A stretch of DNA of 55,568 bases from Burkholderiales bacterium (GCA_025350505.1 JANXXS010000058.1:1-55568); one strand, 5' to 3'; shown: positions 35,531 through 43,745, counted from the first letter of the stretch. Made by a program: numbers and translations. The notes: generated by a model not told the origin, from the sequence alone.

Positions 35531-36638
35531 GGCCCGCTCCGCCGGCATGCGGCCGATCGTCGCGCGCTGTGCGCAAGGCGCGGCCCGAGACCTTGTCGAA
35601 CAGCGAGACGGCCTCGGCGTCGAAGGCCAGTCCGACATGGTCGCCGCGCTGCGCCATGCTCGCGACGCCGACCTTGGCGCGTAGCGTCACGCCGCCACCG
35701 ACGTTCAACGTGACGATCCGGCCGGTGCCCAGGTATTCGCTGCCGAGCACCTCGGCGCGCAAGGCCGAGCTGTCGGCGAAGCGCACGTGCTCCGGGCGCA
35801 CGCCGCAAAGCAACGGGCGGGCCGAGACGTCTTCGCGCAGGGCAGGCACCTCGATCGTGGCGGCGCCGATGCGCACGGCGCTGGCGCCGCTCGCCAGCGC
35901 CGCCTCGAAGGGCAGGAAGTTCATCGACGGCGCGCCGATGAAGTCGGCGACGAAGACGCTGGCCGGCCGCTCATAGACCTCGCGCGGGGCGCCGAGCTGC
36001 TCGATCACGCCCTCGTTCATGATGGCGATCGTGTCGGCCATCGCCATCGCCTCGCGCTGGTCGTGGGTGACGTAGACGGTGGTCGCGCCGAGCCGGTCGT
36101 GCAACGCGCGCAGCTCCTGGCACATCACCTCGCGAAATTCGGAGTCGAGCGCGCCGAGCGGCTCGTCCATCAGGAAGGCGAGCGGCTGGCGCACGATGGC
36201 GCGGCCGAGCGCGACGCGCTGGCGATCGCCGGCCGAGAGGCCTGAGACCGGCTTGTCGAGCAGCTCGGCAATGCGCAGCGTGCGCGCTGCCTGATCAACC
36301 TGCCGGTCGATCTCGCTCTTCAGCATGCCTTGCGAGACGAGCGGAAAGGCGATGTTGCGGCGCACGTTCATGTGCGGGTAGAGCGCGAACATCTGGAACA
36401 CGAAGGCGATGTCGCGCGCCGACGCGCGCTTGAAGCTGACGTCTTCCTCGCCGAGAAAGATCTGTCCCGAGGTCGGCAGCTCGAGGCCGGCGATCATGCG
36501 CAGCGTCGTCGTCTTGCCGCAGCCCGAAGGTCCGAGCAGGCAGAAGAACTCGCCGTCTTTCACGGTGAAGGTCGAGCCCTTCACCGCGGTGAAGTCGGCG
36601 AAGGCCTTGTGCAGGTCGAGGACGCGGATCTCGGCCAT
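35523..36638 (-). CDS. ABC transporter ATP-binding protein (MalK/UgpC type), variant signature
   Basis: A 371-residue CUT1-class ATPase with Walker A GPSGCGKTT (36-44), Walker B LAFLMDEP and H-loop YVTHDQREAMAMAD, and a C-terminal regulatory domain (LLCGVRPEHVRFADS). The ABC signature reads LSAGD (residues 134-138) instead of LSGGQ, which should weaken one of the two composite ATP sites if it pairs with the ATPase encoded next. It starts 14 bases after the small membrane protein gene. Confidence 0.93.
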   Translation of the reverse strand: MAEIRVLDLHKAFADFTAVKGSTFTVKDGEFFCLLGPSGCGKTTTLRMIAGLELPTSGQIFLGEEDVSFKRASARDIAFVFQMFALYPHMNVRRNIAFPLVSQGMLKSEIDRQVDQAARTLRIAELLDKPVSGLSAGDRQRVALGRAIVRQPLAFLMDEPLGALDSEFREVMCQELRALHDRLGATTVYVTHDQREAMAMADTIAIMNEGVIEQLGAPREVYERPASVFVADFIGAPSMNFLPFEAALASGASAVRIGAATIEVPALREDVSARPLLCGVRPEHVRFADSSALRAEVLGSEYLGTGRIVTLNVGGGVTLRAKVGVASMAQRGDHVGLAFDAEAVSLFDKVSGRALRTARDDRPHAGGAGHG

Positions 36639-36652
36639 GGTTCAGCGGCCCA

Positions 36653-36874
36653 TCACTCGGGGAACTTGGAGACGACGATGAACATGACCGTGCCGAACAG
36701 CGTCGTCGCGAACGACCAGGTGAAGAGCGTCAACGCGAGCGGCTGCAGCATCATCACGAGCCCTACGGTGATGACGATGCAGGCGGCCATTTCCATGCGG
36801 CCGCGCCTGGCCCAGCGCGGCCAGCGACGGTCGGCGATCGCCGGCGTGCGCATCGTCTCGGGCGAGACGCTCAT
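36653..36874 (-). CDS. Small two-helix membrane protein of unknown function in the ABC operon
   Basis: A 73-residue protein: basic N-terminus (RRWPRWARRGRME), then two hydrophobic helices (MAACIVITVGLVMMLQPLAL and LFTWSFATTLFGTVMFIVV), ending SKFPE. Its ATG overlaps the stop of the upstream permease gene (ATGA) and it is followed by the ATPase gene after 14 bases, so it is translated as part of the transporter. I do not recognise a named family. By analogy, the glycerol ABC importer GlpSTPQUV also has a small membrane protein (GlpU, DUF2160) between permease and binding protein genes, but the sequence here differs. It may be a transporter accessory subunit. Confidence 0.85.
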   Translation of the reverse strand: MSVSPETMRTPAIADRRWPRWARRGRMEMAACIVITVGLVMMLQPLALTLFTWSFATTLFGTVMFIVVSKFPE

Positions 36875-37827
36875 TTGCGCACCGCCCCGAAGGTGATGCC
36901 GCGCAGCAGGTGCTTGCGCAGCAGCACCGTGAAGACCAGGATCGGGATCAGGAACAGCGTCGTGCCCGCGGCCACGGCCGGCCAGTCCTGGCCGCCTTCG
37001 CCGATGATGATCGGAATGAAGGGCGGTGCCGTCTGGGCCGAGCCCGAGGTGAGCAGCACCGCGAAGGCGTATTCGTTCCAGGCGAAGATCAGGCAGAAGA
37101 TGGCGGTGGCGACGATGCCGGTCGTCGCCTGCGGCAGCACCACCTTGCGAAAAGCCTGCAGCCGCGTGTAGCCGTCGACCATCGCCGCCTCTTCGTACTC
37201 GCGCGGGATCTCGTCGATGAAGCCCTTGAGCAGCCAGACCGCGAGCGAGACGTTGACGGCGCTGTAGAGCAGGATCATGCCTAGCCGCGTGTCCGACAGA
37301 CCCAGCTCGCGGTACATCAGGTAGATCGGGATCGCGACGGCGATCGGCGGCATCATCCGCGTCGAGAGGATGAAGAAGAGCAGGTCGTCCTTGAGCGGAA
37401 TCTTGAAGCGCGAGAAGGCGTAGGCCGCCATCACGCCGAAGCCGACCGAGAGCACGGTCGAGCCGAAGGCGATGATCAGCGAGTTGATGAAGCGCGGCAC
37501 GTAGTTCGAGGGTCCCGCGATCACCATGTCGACGTTGCGCGCTACCTTGTCGCAGGTGCCGGTCGGCGGCGGCAGCGCGGCGATGTACTCCGGCGTCTGC
37601 CGCGAGCGCGTCGTGAACAGATTGCAGTAGCCCTCTTCCGAAGGCTTGAAGAGGATCTTCGGCGGGTAGCTGATCGAGTCGGGCGGCGTCTTGAAGCCGG
37701 TCAGGATGATCCAGACCAGAGGCACGAGCGTGATCAGCGCGTAGAGCGCGACCAGCGCGCCGGCGACGCGTCGCGTGTTCGGGCTCGGTTCGACGACCGA
37801 GTGCGCGGTGCTGATGCCCAGTCTCAT
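36871..37827 (-). CDS. ABC transporter permease (MalG-like)
   Basis: A 318-residue inner-membrane permease with the importer EAA loop EYEEAAMVDGYTRLQAFRKVVLPQ and six predicted helices. Between helices 1 and 2 there is a large outer insertion of roughly 90 residues (about 35-120; PPKILFKPSEEGYCNLF and PPPTGTCDKVARNVD) with two cysteines that could form a disulfide, unusual for a plain MalG-type subunit. It ends in the ATGA overlap with the small membrane protein and begins 10 bases after the first permease. Confidence 0.93.
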   Translation of the reverse strand: MRLGISTAHSVVEPSPNTRRVAGALVALYALITLVPLVWIILTGFKTPPDSISYPPKILFKPSEEGYCNLFTTRSRQTPEYIAALPPPTGTCDKVARNVDMVIAGPSNYVPRFINSLIIAFGSTVLSVGFGVMAAYAFSRFKIPLKDDLLFFILSTRMMPPIAVAIPIYLMYRELGLSDTRLGMILLYSAVNVSLAVWLLKGFIDEIPREYEEAAMVDGYTRLQAFRKVVLPQATTGIVATAIFCLIFAWNEYAFAVLLTSGSAQTAPPFIPIIIGEGGQDWPAVAAGTTLFLIPILVFTVLLRKHLLRGITFGAVRK

Positions 37828-37837
37828 CGCTGCGACC

Positions 37838-38797
37838 TCATCGGCTCTTCACGTGGTTGAGCGCCTTGACATAGATGTTGGCCAGGCCGAACACCGCGAC
37901 GAACAGGATGATGGCGAACGCCGACGAGTAGCCCGTGCGCCACTTCTCGAACGCCTCGCGCTTCAACGTGATCGAGGCCAGCTCGGTGGTCGAGCCCGGT
38001 CCGCCCGAGGTCAGCAGATTGACCATGTCGAACATCTTGAAGTTCTCGATGCCGCGGAACAGCACCGCGAGCATGATGAAAGGCAGCACCATGGGCAGCG
38101 TGATCGACCAGAACTGGCGCCACTTCGACGCGCGGTCGACCTCGGCCGCTTCGTAGATGTAGTCGGGGATCGAGCGCAGCCCCGCCAGGCAGATCAGCAT
38201 CACGTAAGGCGTCCACATCCAGGTGTCGACGATGACGATGGCCCAGGGCGCGAGCTTCACCGAGCCGAGCATCTCGAACGAAGACGGCGGCACGCCGGTG
38301 AGGAAGGACACGGCGTAGTTGAAGAGGCCGATCTGCGGCTGGTAGAGAAACGCCCAGAAGTTGCCGACCACCGCGGGCGACAACATCATCGGAATGAGGA
38401 TGACCGTGGTCCAGAAGCCGTGGCCGCGGAACTTGCGATCGATCAGGTAGGCCAGCGCGAAACCGATCAGCGTCTGCAGCACGATGGTCCAGAACAGGAA
38501 ATGGGCGGTGGCCTGCATCGCCAGCCAGATGTCGCCGTCGGTCAGCACCGAGACGTAGTTGTCGATGCCGACACCGAGCACTTCGGCATTGGGTCGGTTG
38601 GCGCGGAAATTGGTGAACGAGAGCCGCACGGTCCAGATCAACGGGAAGATGTTGATCGCCAGCAGCAGCGCCATGGTCGGGCCGATGAACAGCCAGGCGA
38701 TTGCGCGGTCGGAGAGGCCGCGCATGGCGGTCGCCACCCTGGGCGGCGTCGCTTGCGCTGCGCGTTCGATCGCGCTCGGCGAGTTCAGGCTGCTCAT
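37838..38797 (-). CDS. ABC transporter permease (MalF-like)
   Basis: A 319-residue permease with six helices, starting AIAWLFIGPTMALLLAINIFPLIWT and carrying the EAA loop YIYEAAEVDRASKWRQFWSI near residue 220. It pairs with the next permease to form the membrane channel. A stable hairpin in the 83-base gap separates it from the binding-protein gene, a common arrangement that keeps binding protein in excess. Confidence 0.93.
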   Translation of the reverse strand: MSSLNSPSAIERAAQATPPRVATAMRGLSDRAIAWLFIGPTMALLLAINIFPLIWTVRLSFTNFRANRPNAEVLGVGIDNYVSVLTDGDIWLAMQATAHFLFWTIVLQTLIGFALAYLIDRKFRGHGFWTTVILIPMMLSPAVVGNFWAFLYQPQIGLFNYAVSFLTGVPPSSFEMLGSVKLAPWAIVIVDTWMWTPYVMLICLAGLRSIPDYIYEAAEVDRASKWRQFWSITLPMVLPFIMLAVLFRGIENFKMFDMVNLLTSGGPGSTTELASITLKREAFEKWRTGYSSAFAIILFVAVFGLANIYVKALNHVKSR

Positions 38798-38822
38798 CGA
38801 AGGTTCGAAGGGAGAAAGAACA

Positions 38823-38860
38823 GGACCGCACCGGCCGAAAAAATGGGCGCGGCGCGGTCC
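38823..38860 (-). promoter_or_regulatory. Intercistronic stem-loop between binding protein and permease genes
   Basis: GGACCGC and GCGGTCC pair perfectly around a 24-base loop that contains further GC pairing. It follows the binding-protein stop by about 20 bases. Such hairpins (as between malE and malF) protect upstream mRNA from 3' decay or partly stop transcription. Confidence 0.6.
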
Positions 38861-38880
38861 CGAAGTTTGCAGGTCGTCGG

Positions 38881-40221
38881 CTACTTCAGCTTGCCGTCTT
38901 CCTTGAACACCTTCTTCCAGTCGGCGAGCAGGCCGTCGAGCGCTTCCTTCGCGGTGCCCTTGTCGGCAACGACGAAGTCATGCACGCGCTTCTGCTCGGC
39001 GAGCAGCAGCGCCGCGTAGCTCGGCTCGGCCCAGAAGTCGACGACCTGGTCCATCGCCGTCAGGAACTCGCCGGCGAACGGCGCGCTCGCCTTGAAGCCC
39101 GGATCCTGCAGCACCGCCTTGTGGCAGGAATAGCCACCGAGCGCCCACCACTTCTTCTGCACTGCCGGCGTGGCGAACCACTTGATGTACTGCAGCGCCT
39201 CGGCCCGGTTCGGCGAGTAGGCCACCACCGAGATGCCCTGGCCGCCGAGCTGCGAGCCCTTGCCCTTCGGGCCGGCCGGATTGACGAAGAAGCCGATCTT
39301 GTCGCCGCCGACGTTCGGGTCCTTGTACAGGCCCGGGAAGAAGGCGAACCAGTTCATCATCATCGCCACCTGGCCCGACTTGAACGCGTCGAGGCCTTCA
39401 CCCATGTACGAATTGGTCAGGCCCGGCGGGGTGCAGCACTTGTAGAGTTCCTTGTAGAACTCCAGCCCCTTGACGGCATCGGCGCCGTTGACGAAGCCGT
39501 CCATCGCGTAGTGCTTCTTCGGGTCTTCGTACTTGAAGCCGTAGGGGTAGAGCACGTTGCTCACGCCCATGGTGATGCCTTCGGAACCGCGCTCGGTGAA
39601 GAGGTAGGTGCCGTAGACCTTCTTGCCGTCGATGGTGCGGGTGAAGAACTCGGCCACCTGCTTGAACTCGGCCCAGGTCGCGGGCGGCGCCAGCTCGCGG
39701 TTGTATTTCTTCTTGAACTCGGCGCGCAGCTCGGGCTTGGCGAACCAGTCCTTGCGATAAGTCCAGCCGAGCGCGTCGCCCATCGCCGGCAGCGCCCAGT
39801 AGTTCGGCGTGCCCTTCGGCCACTCCGAGTAGCCGAGCACGGTGGCCGGCATGAAGTCGCTCATCTTGATGTTCTCCTTGGCGAAGAACTCATTGAGCTT
39901 CACGTAGTGGCCGCTCTCTGCCGCGCCGCCGATCCACTGGCTGTCGCCGATGATGAGGTCGCAGAGCTTGCCCTTTGAGTTGAGCTCGTTGAGCATGCGG
40001 TCGGCAAAATTCGGCCAGGGCACGAACTCGAACTTCATCTTCACCTTGGTCTGCGCGGTGAAGTCCTTCGAGAGCTCGACCAGCGCGTTGGCCGGATCCC
40101 AGGCCGCCCAGCACAAGGTGATGGTCTTGTCCTGCGCTCGCGCGGCCGGGCTGGCCAGGCTGAGTGCAGTCGCTGCGGCGAGGGCGAACACCCCCGGCAG
40201 CATCTTAGAAATAGATCTCAT
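38881..40221 (-). CDS. Periplasmic sugar/polyol-binding protein of the ABC importer
   Basis: A 446-residue extracellular solute-binding protein (family 1). It has a signal peptide with cleavage after ARA (29/30), an ITLCWAAWDPANALVELSKDFT opening strand, many aromatic residues in the presumed cleft (YWALPAMGDALGWTYRKDWF, MMNWFAFFPGLY), and three or more cysteines (LCWAAWD, KCCTPPG, YSCHKA). It sets the specificity of the system, but the ligand cannot be inferred; the linked DhaL/DhaK suggest a small ketose or its polyol precursor. It follows the LacI gene by 52 bases. Confidence 0.93.
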   Translation of the reverse strand: MRSISKMLPGVFALAAATALSLASPAARAQDKTITLCWAAWDPANALVELSKDFTAQTKVKMKFEFVPWPNFADRMLNELNSKGKLCDLIIGDSQWIGGAAESGHYVKLNEFFAKENIKMSDFMPATVLGYSEWPKGTPNYWALPAMGDALGWTYRKDWFAKPELRAEFKKKYNRELAPPATWAEFKQVAEFFTRTIDGKKVYGTYLFTERGSEGITMGVSNVLYPYGFKYEDPKKHYAMDGFVNGADAVKGLEFYKELYKCCTPPGLTNSYMGEGLDAFKSGQVAMMMNWFAFFPGLYKDPNVGGDKIGFFVNPAGPKGKGSQLGGQGISVVAYSPNRAEALQYIKWFATPAVQKKWWALGGYSCHKAVLQDPGFKASAPFAGEFLTAMDQVVDFWAEPSYAALLLAEQKRVHDFVVADKGTAKEALDGLLADWKKVFKEDGKLK

Positions 40222-40273
40222 GAGGCTGTCTCCATCAGGTTTGAGGGTTCAGGGGCACACACCGGACGACCGT

Positions 40274-41305
40274 TCAGTGAAGGTTCTCGGCCGTCAGGAT
40301 CTCGATGCGCGGCTGCACCACGTTGAGTGCTCCGCGGACGTTCTCGCACAGGGCGCGCAGCACGCGCGCCGCCGCCAGGACGCAGTAGTGGATGTCCTGA
40401 TGCAGGACATAGGACAGGCCGTCGGCGCTCAGCAGCGCCCGGTGGTCCTCGGTGAAATCGTGGACGGCGACGCCGACCTGTGCCGAGAGGCCGGCGCCGG
40501 CGAGCGCCCGCGCCACGCCGGCGCTGCCCGAGCCGACGTTGTAGATGCCGGCGAGGCGCGCGGCGTCGACCTCCGACTCGAGGAAGCGCAGCACCGCCTC
40601 GCAGGCGCCGTCGTCGTCGGCCGGCAGGTCGGGCGTGCGGATCATGCGCACGTCGGCGAAGCGCTCCTCGATGACCTGGGCAAAGCCGATGCGTCGCTCG
40701 ATCTCGGCCGAGAGCCGCGTCGCCTGCGACGAGAGCAGCAGTGTGTCGCGGCCGCCGCCGCCGGCCATCCGTCCGAGCAGCAGCCCGGCGGTGCGCCCGG
40801 CGGCGCGGTTGTCGGCGCCGATGAAGGTCTCGCGCATCGAGCCGGCGACGTCGGAAAAGAGCGTCACGACGTGCACGCCGGATCGCACCAGCTCGTTGAT
40901 CGCCAGCTTGATCGGCGGCAGGTCGGGAGCGAGCAGGACGATGCCCTGGCAGGCGCCGACCTGCGCCAGCTCGGCGGCGAACTGGGCCGGGTCGCCGGCC
41001 TCGATGCGGTGCGTGACCTCGGTGATGTGGCCGTGCCGGAAGTCTGCTGCGGTCTGCGCGATCTGCCGGTCGAGCAGGCCGAAGAACGGCGTCTCGTCGG
41101 CAGGCAGCACGAAGGCGAAGCGGAAGTTTTCGCCGCGTCGAGGCCGCCCCGGTTGCTGCGGCGCACCGAGCTCGGCAACGATCTGCAGGACCCGCTGCAC
41201 TGTTTCAGAGTTCACCCCCGGGCGCTTGTTCAACACCCGGTCGACGGTTGCGGTGCCGACCCCGGCCATGCGCGCGATGTCGGCGATGGTCGGAGTGGAG
41301 GACAT
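40274..41305 (-). CDS. LacI-family transcriptional regulator
   Basis: A 343-residue repressor with an N-terminal helix-turn-helix and hinge (TIADIARMAGVGTATVDRVLNKRPGVNSETVQRVL) and a periplasmic-binding-protein-like effector domain (FRFAFVLPADETPFFGLLDRQI, FIGADNRAAGRTAGLLLGRM, LAGIYNVGSGSAGVARAL). It is the first gene of the operon and probably binds the AT-rich region just upstream. The effector is likely the transported compound or its phosphate. The ATG of MSSTPTIAD is used; an ATG nine codons upstream would overlap the predicted promoter. Confidence 0.93.
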   Translation of the reverse strand: MSSTPTIADIARMAGVGTATVDRVLNKRPGVNSETVQRVLQIVAELGAPQQPGRPRRGENFRFAFVLPADETPFFGLLDRQIAQTAADFRHGHITEVTHRIEAGDPAQFAAELAQVGACQGIVLLAPDLPPIKLAINELVRSGVHVVTLFSDVAGSMRETFIGADNRAAGRTAGLLLGRMAGGGGRDTLLLSSQATRLSAEIERRIGFAQVIEERFADVRMIRTPDLPADDDGACEAVLRFLESEVDAARLAGIYNVGSGSAGVARALAGAGLSAQVGVAVHDFTEDHRALLSADGLSYVLHQDIHYCVLAAARVLRALCENVRGALNVVQPRIEILTAENLH

Positions 41306-41330
41306 GCGCAACCTGACTGTTGATGGCCTC

Positions 41331-41358
41331 ATCGTATTGACATCGATAATTAAATCAA
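41331..41358. promoter_or_regulatory. Divergent promoter/operator between lacI-type and GAF genes
   Basis: An AT-rich island. On the minus strand TTGATT (41358-41353), a 16-base spacer and TACGAT (41336-41331) make a promoter for the regulator gene with a leader of about 19 bases. On the plus strand a GATAAT (41345-41350) could serve the GAF gene. A 22-base imperfect palindrome with TTGA/TCAA ends (41337-41358) and a central-type ATCGAT lies over both, a good candidate operator for the LacI protein. Confidence 0.55.
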
Positions 41359-41373
41359 TCAGGGTTTTGGAGT

Positions 41374-41913
41374 ATGCGTGAGTACCATCGCGGGATGCGT
41401 CAGGACTCCGATTCGACGGCGGCGCTCGACGGCACCGAGGTCGCCCTGCTCTCGAGTGCCATTGCGGCGGCAGAGCCGCGCGACGCAGTGTTTCGGGCCA
41501 TCCACCGGATCGCCGACGCGCGAATGGACGTCAACGTCTTCAGCGCGTCGGTCTGCTTCGTGGAAACCATGGAGCTCGAGCGCGTTTACTCGTCGCGCCC
41601 CGACGTGTATGGAATCGGCCTGCGCAAGAGCAAGCGTGAAACGCGCTGGGCGCGACAGGTCCTGGTCGAGCGGCAGGTGTTCGTCGGCGAGGGGCCGCTA
41701 GAAATGGCGGCCGCGTTCGACGATCAGGAGCGGATGGCGAGCGTCGGCATCCGTTCCATCGTCAACGTGCCGGTCGTCGTCGGCGACCGCTGCCTGGGCG
41801 TGCTCAATTTCGGTCGCAAGGTCGAGCGGGTCTTGTCCGCCCATGTCGTCCTCGCGCGATTCCTGGGCGTCGCCGCGAGCGGCGCCTTCCAGACTCTGGC
41901 CCCGCCCCGCTAG
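41374..41913 (+). CDS. Stand-alone GAF-domain protein divergent from the ABC operon
   Basis: A 179-residue protein consisting almost wholly of one GAF domain: [40 protein letters not shown], then [10 protein letters not shown], and the core strands [27 protein letters not shown] domains bind small molecules. No output domain is present, so it may be a sensor protein, a small enzyme or an accessory of the importer. Related GAF proteins occur next to sugar/polyol ABC genes in other proteobacteria, as far as I recall. A second ATG at 41395 is possible; GGAG lies too close to the first one. Its end overlaps ychF by four bases. Confidence 0.8.
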   Translation: MREYHRGMRQDSDSTAALDGTEVALLSSAIAAAEPRDAVFRAIHRIADARMDVNVFSASVCFVETMELERVYSSRPDVYGIGLRKSKRETRWARQVLVERQVFVGEGPLEMAAAFDDQERMASVGIRSIVNVPVVVGDRCLGVLNFGRKVERVLSAHVVLARFLGVAASGAFQTLAPPR

Positions 41914-43007
41914 ACGTTGCTGAACAGGAAGTTCAACACGTCGCCGTCCTTGACGACGTACTCCTTGCCTTCAGAGCGCATCTTTCCCGCGTCTTTCGCG
42001 CCGTGCTCGCCCTTGCAGGCGATGAAGTCGGCGAAGGCGATCGTCTGGGCGCGGATGAAGCCGCGCTCGAAGTCGGTGTGGATCACGCCGGCCGCCTGGG
42101 GCGCCGTGTCGCCGACGTGGATGGTCCAGGCGCGCACTTCCTTGACGCCGGCCGTGAAGTAGGTTTGCAGCCCGAGCAGCTTGAACGCGGCGCGGATCAA
42201 TCGCGCCAGCCCCGACTCGGTCTGGCCCATCTCGGCGAGAAACATCTGCCGGTCCTCGTCGCTCATGTCGGCCAGCTCGGCCTCGGTCTTGGCGCTGATG
42301 ACGACCACCGGCGCATGCTGCTTGGCCGCCACCTCGCGCAGGCGGTCGAGGTGCGGGTTGTTCTCGAAGCCGTTCTCGGCGACGTTGGCGACGAACATCG
42401 CCGGCTTGGCGGTGATGAGGCAGAGCGGCTTCAAGACCGCCAACTCTTCCTTGCTGAAGGCGATCGAGCGCACCGGCCTCGCCTGGTCGAGTGCGGCGTT
42501 GCACTTCTCCAGCACGTCGACGAGGCGCTTGGCCTCCTTGTCGTTGCCGGACTTGGCGACCTTGATCGAGCGCGCCAAAGTCTTCTCGACCGTCGTGAGG
42601 TCGGCCAGGCAGAGCTCGGTCTGGATCACCTCGATGTCGGACACCGGGTCGACCTTGCCGGCGACGTGGATCACGTTCTCGTCGTCGAAGCAGCGCACGA
42701 CGTTGACGATGGCATCGGTCTCACGGATGTGCGCGAGGAACTGGTTGCCCAGGCCTTCGCCCTTGGACGCGCCGGCAACCAGCCCGGCGATGTCGACGAA
42801 CTCGACGATCGCCGGCACGATGCGCTCGGGCTTGACGATCCCCGCCAGCGCGCCGAGCCGCGGGTCGGGCAGCTCGACGATGCCGACGTTCGGCTCGATC
42901 GTGCAGAAGGGATAGTTCTCCGCCGCGATCCCGGCCTTCGTGAGCGCGTTGAAGAGGGTGGACTTGCCGACGTTGGGCAGGCCCACGATGCCGCATTTCA
43001 GGCTCAT
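41910..43007 (-). CDS. ychF: Redox-regulated ribosome-associated ATPase YchF (Obg family)
   Basis: A 365-residue P-loop protein of the YchF group, which binds ribosomes and prefers ATP over GTP. Motifs: P-loop [14 protein letters not shown] (G1), [22 protein letters not shown] (G3), a coiled-coil insert ([21 protein letters not shown]), and the C-terminal TGS domain ([37 protein letters not shown]). It is a near-universal housekeeping gene, often linked to stress responses. No Shine-Dalgarno precedes the ATG; the leader is a pyrimidine tract (CCCTCCTCC). Confidence 0.98.
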   Translation of the reverse strand: MSLKCGIVGLPNVGKSTLFNALTKAGIAAENYPFCTIEPNVGIVELPDPRLGALAGIVKPERIVPAIVEFVDIAGLVAGASKGEGLGNQFLAHIRETDAIVNVVRCFDDENVIHVAGKVDPVSDIEVIQTELCLADLTTVEKTLARSIKVAKSGNDKEAKRLVDVLEKCNAALDQARPVRSIAFSKEELAVLKPLCLITAKPAMFVANVAENGFENNPHLDRLREVAAKQHAPVVVISAKTEAELADMSDEDRQMFLAEMGQTESGLARLIRAAFKLLGLQTYFTAGVKEVRAWTIHVGDTAPQAAGVIHTDFERGFIRAQTIAFADFIACKGEHGAKDAGKMRSEGKEYVVKDGDVLNFLFSNV

Positions 43008-43052
43008 GGAGGAGGGATCTCGGCGAAGGGGAATCGGCAATTTTAGTCGGCC

Positions 43053-43070
43053 GTGCCGCGTCCGCGGCAC
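43053..43070. promoter_or_regulatory. Near-perfect 18-bp palindrome between divergent ychF and tag
   Basis: GTGCCGCG, TC, CGCGGCAC: eight perfect base pairs about a two-base centre, ending eight bases before the tag start. Between divergent genes this is better placed for an operator than for a terminator. No regulator is recognised. Confidence 0.4.
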
Positions 43071-43078
43071 AAGGGAAA

Positions 43079-43714
43079 ATGGCCGCCATGAGCAAAGCTC
43101 AGGGACTCTTCGAGGCCGAAGACGGTGCACTGCGCTGCTTCTGGTGCCAGGCCAGCCCGTCCTACCAGACCTACCACGACCGTGAATGGGGCTTCCCGGT
43201 CACCGACGACACGCGCCTGTTCGAAAAGCTCTGCCTCGAAGGTTTCCAGGCCGGCCTGAGCTGGCTCACCATTCTCAACAAGCGCGAGGCCTTTCGCAGC
43301 GCCTTCGCCGGCTTCGACGCCGAGCGCATCGTCCGCTTCAAGGAGCGCGACGTCGAGCGGCTGCTCGGCGACGCCGGCATCGTCCGCCATCGCGGCAAGA
43401 TCGAGTCGACCATCAACAATGCCAGGCGCGTGCTCGAGCTGCGCGACGAATGCGGCTCGCTCTCGTCGTACGCCTGGCGCTTCGAGCCGAAGCCTGCCTC
43501 GCGGCCGAAGCGGCTGACCCTGGCAACGCTGAAGAGGATGGCCACCTCGCCCGAGTCGGCCGCGATGTCGAAGGACCTGAAGAAGCGCGGCTGGAGCTTC
43601 GTCGGCCCGACCACGGTCTATGCCTTCATGCAGGCGATGGGCCTGGTCAACGACCACATCGAGGGCTGCCACGTGCGCCCGCTCGCCGTGCAGGCGCCGC
43701 GGCCCGGCCGTTGA
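43079..43714 (+). CDS. tag: DNA-3-methyladenine glycosylase I
   Basis: Removes 3-methyladenine from alkylated DNA. The 211-residue protein has the zinc-snap residues at both ends ([19 protein letters not shown] and [11 protein letters not shown]), the helical core [29 protein letters not shown], and YAWRF, with [26 protein letters not shown] lies three bases before this ATG and 12 before a second ATG (43088), so the start is uncertain by three residues. Confidence 0.95.
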   Translation: MAAMSKAQGLFEAEDGALRCFWCQASPSYQTYHDREWGFPVTDDTRLFEKLCLEGFQAGLSWLTILNKREAFRSAFAGFDAERIVRFKERDVERLLGDAGIVRHRGKIESTINNARRVLELRDECGSLSSYAWRFEPKPASRPKRLTLATLKRMATSPESAAMSKDLKKRGWSFVGPTTVYAFMQAMGLVNDHIEGCHVRPLAVQAPRPGR

Positions 43715-43739
43715 GCGCGTAAGGCCGCGAGGCCGACCC

Positions 43740-43745
43740 TACACT
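43740..43745 (+). promoter_or_regulatory. Weak candidate -10 box for the pirin gene
   Basis: TACACT about 26 bases before the pirin ATG; the start codon has a good GGAGG six bases upstream (43761-43765). No clear -35. Confidence 0.3.

Noticed and set aside
41337-41365. Perfect TTGACA (41337-41342) as a -35 for the GAF gene
   Set aside because: The expected -10 position reads CAGGGT, so a simple promoter does not fit; GATAAT with a 19-base spacer to TTGATG is a slightly better option.
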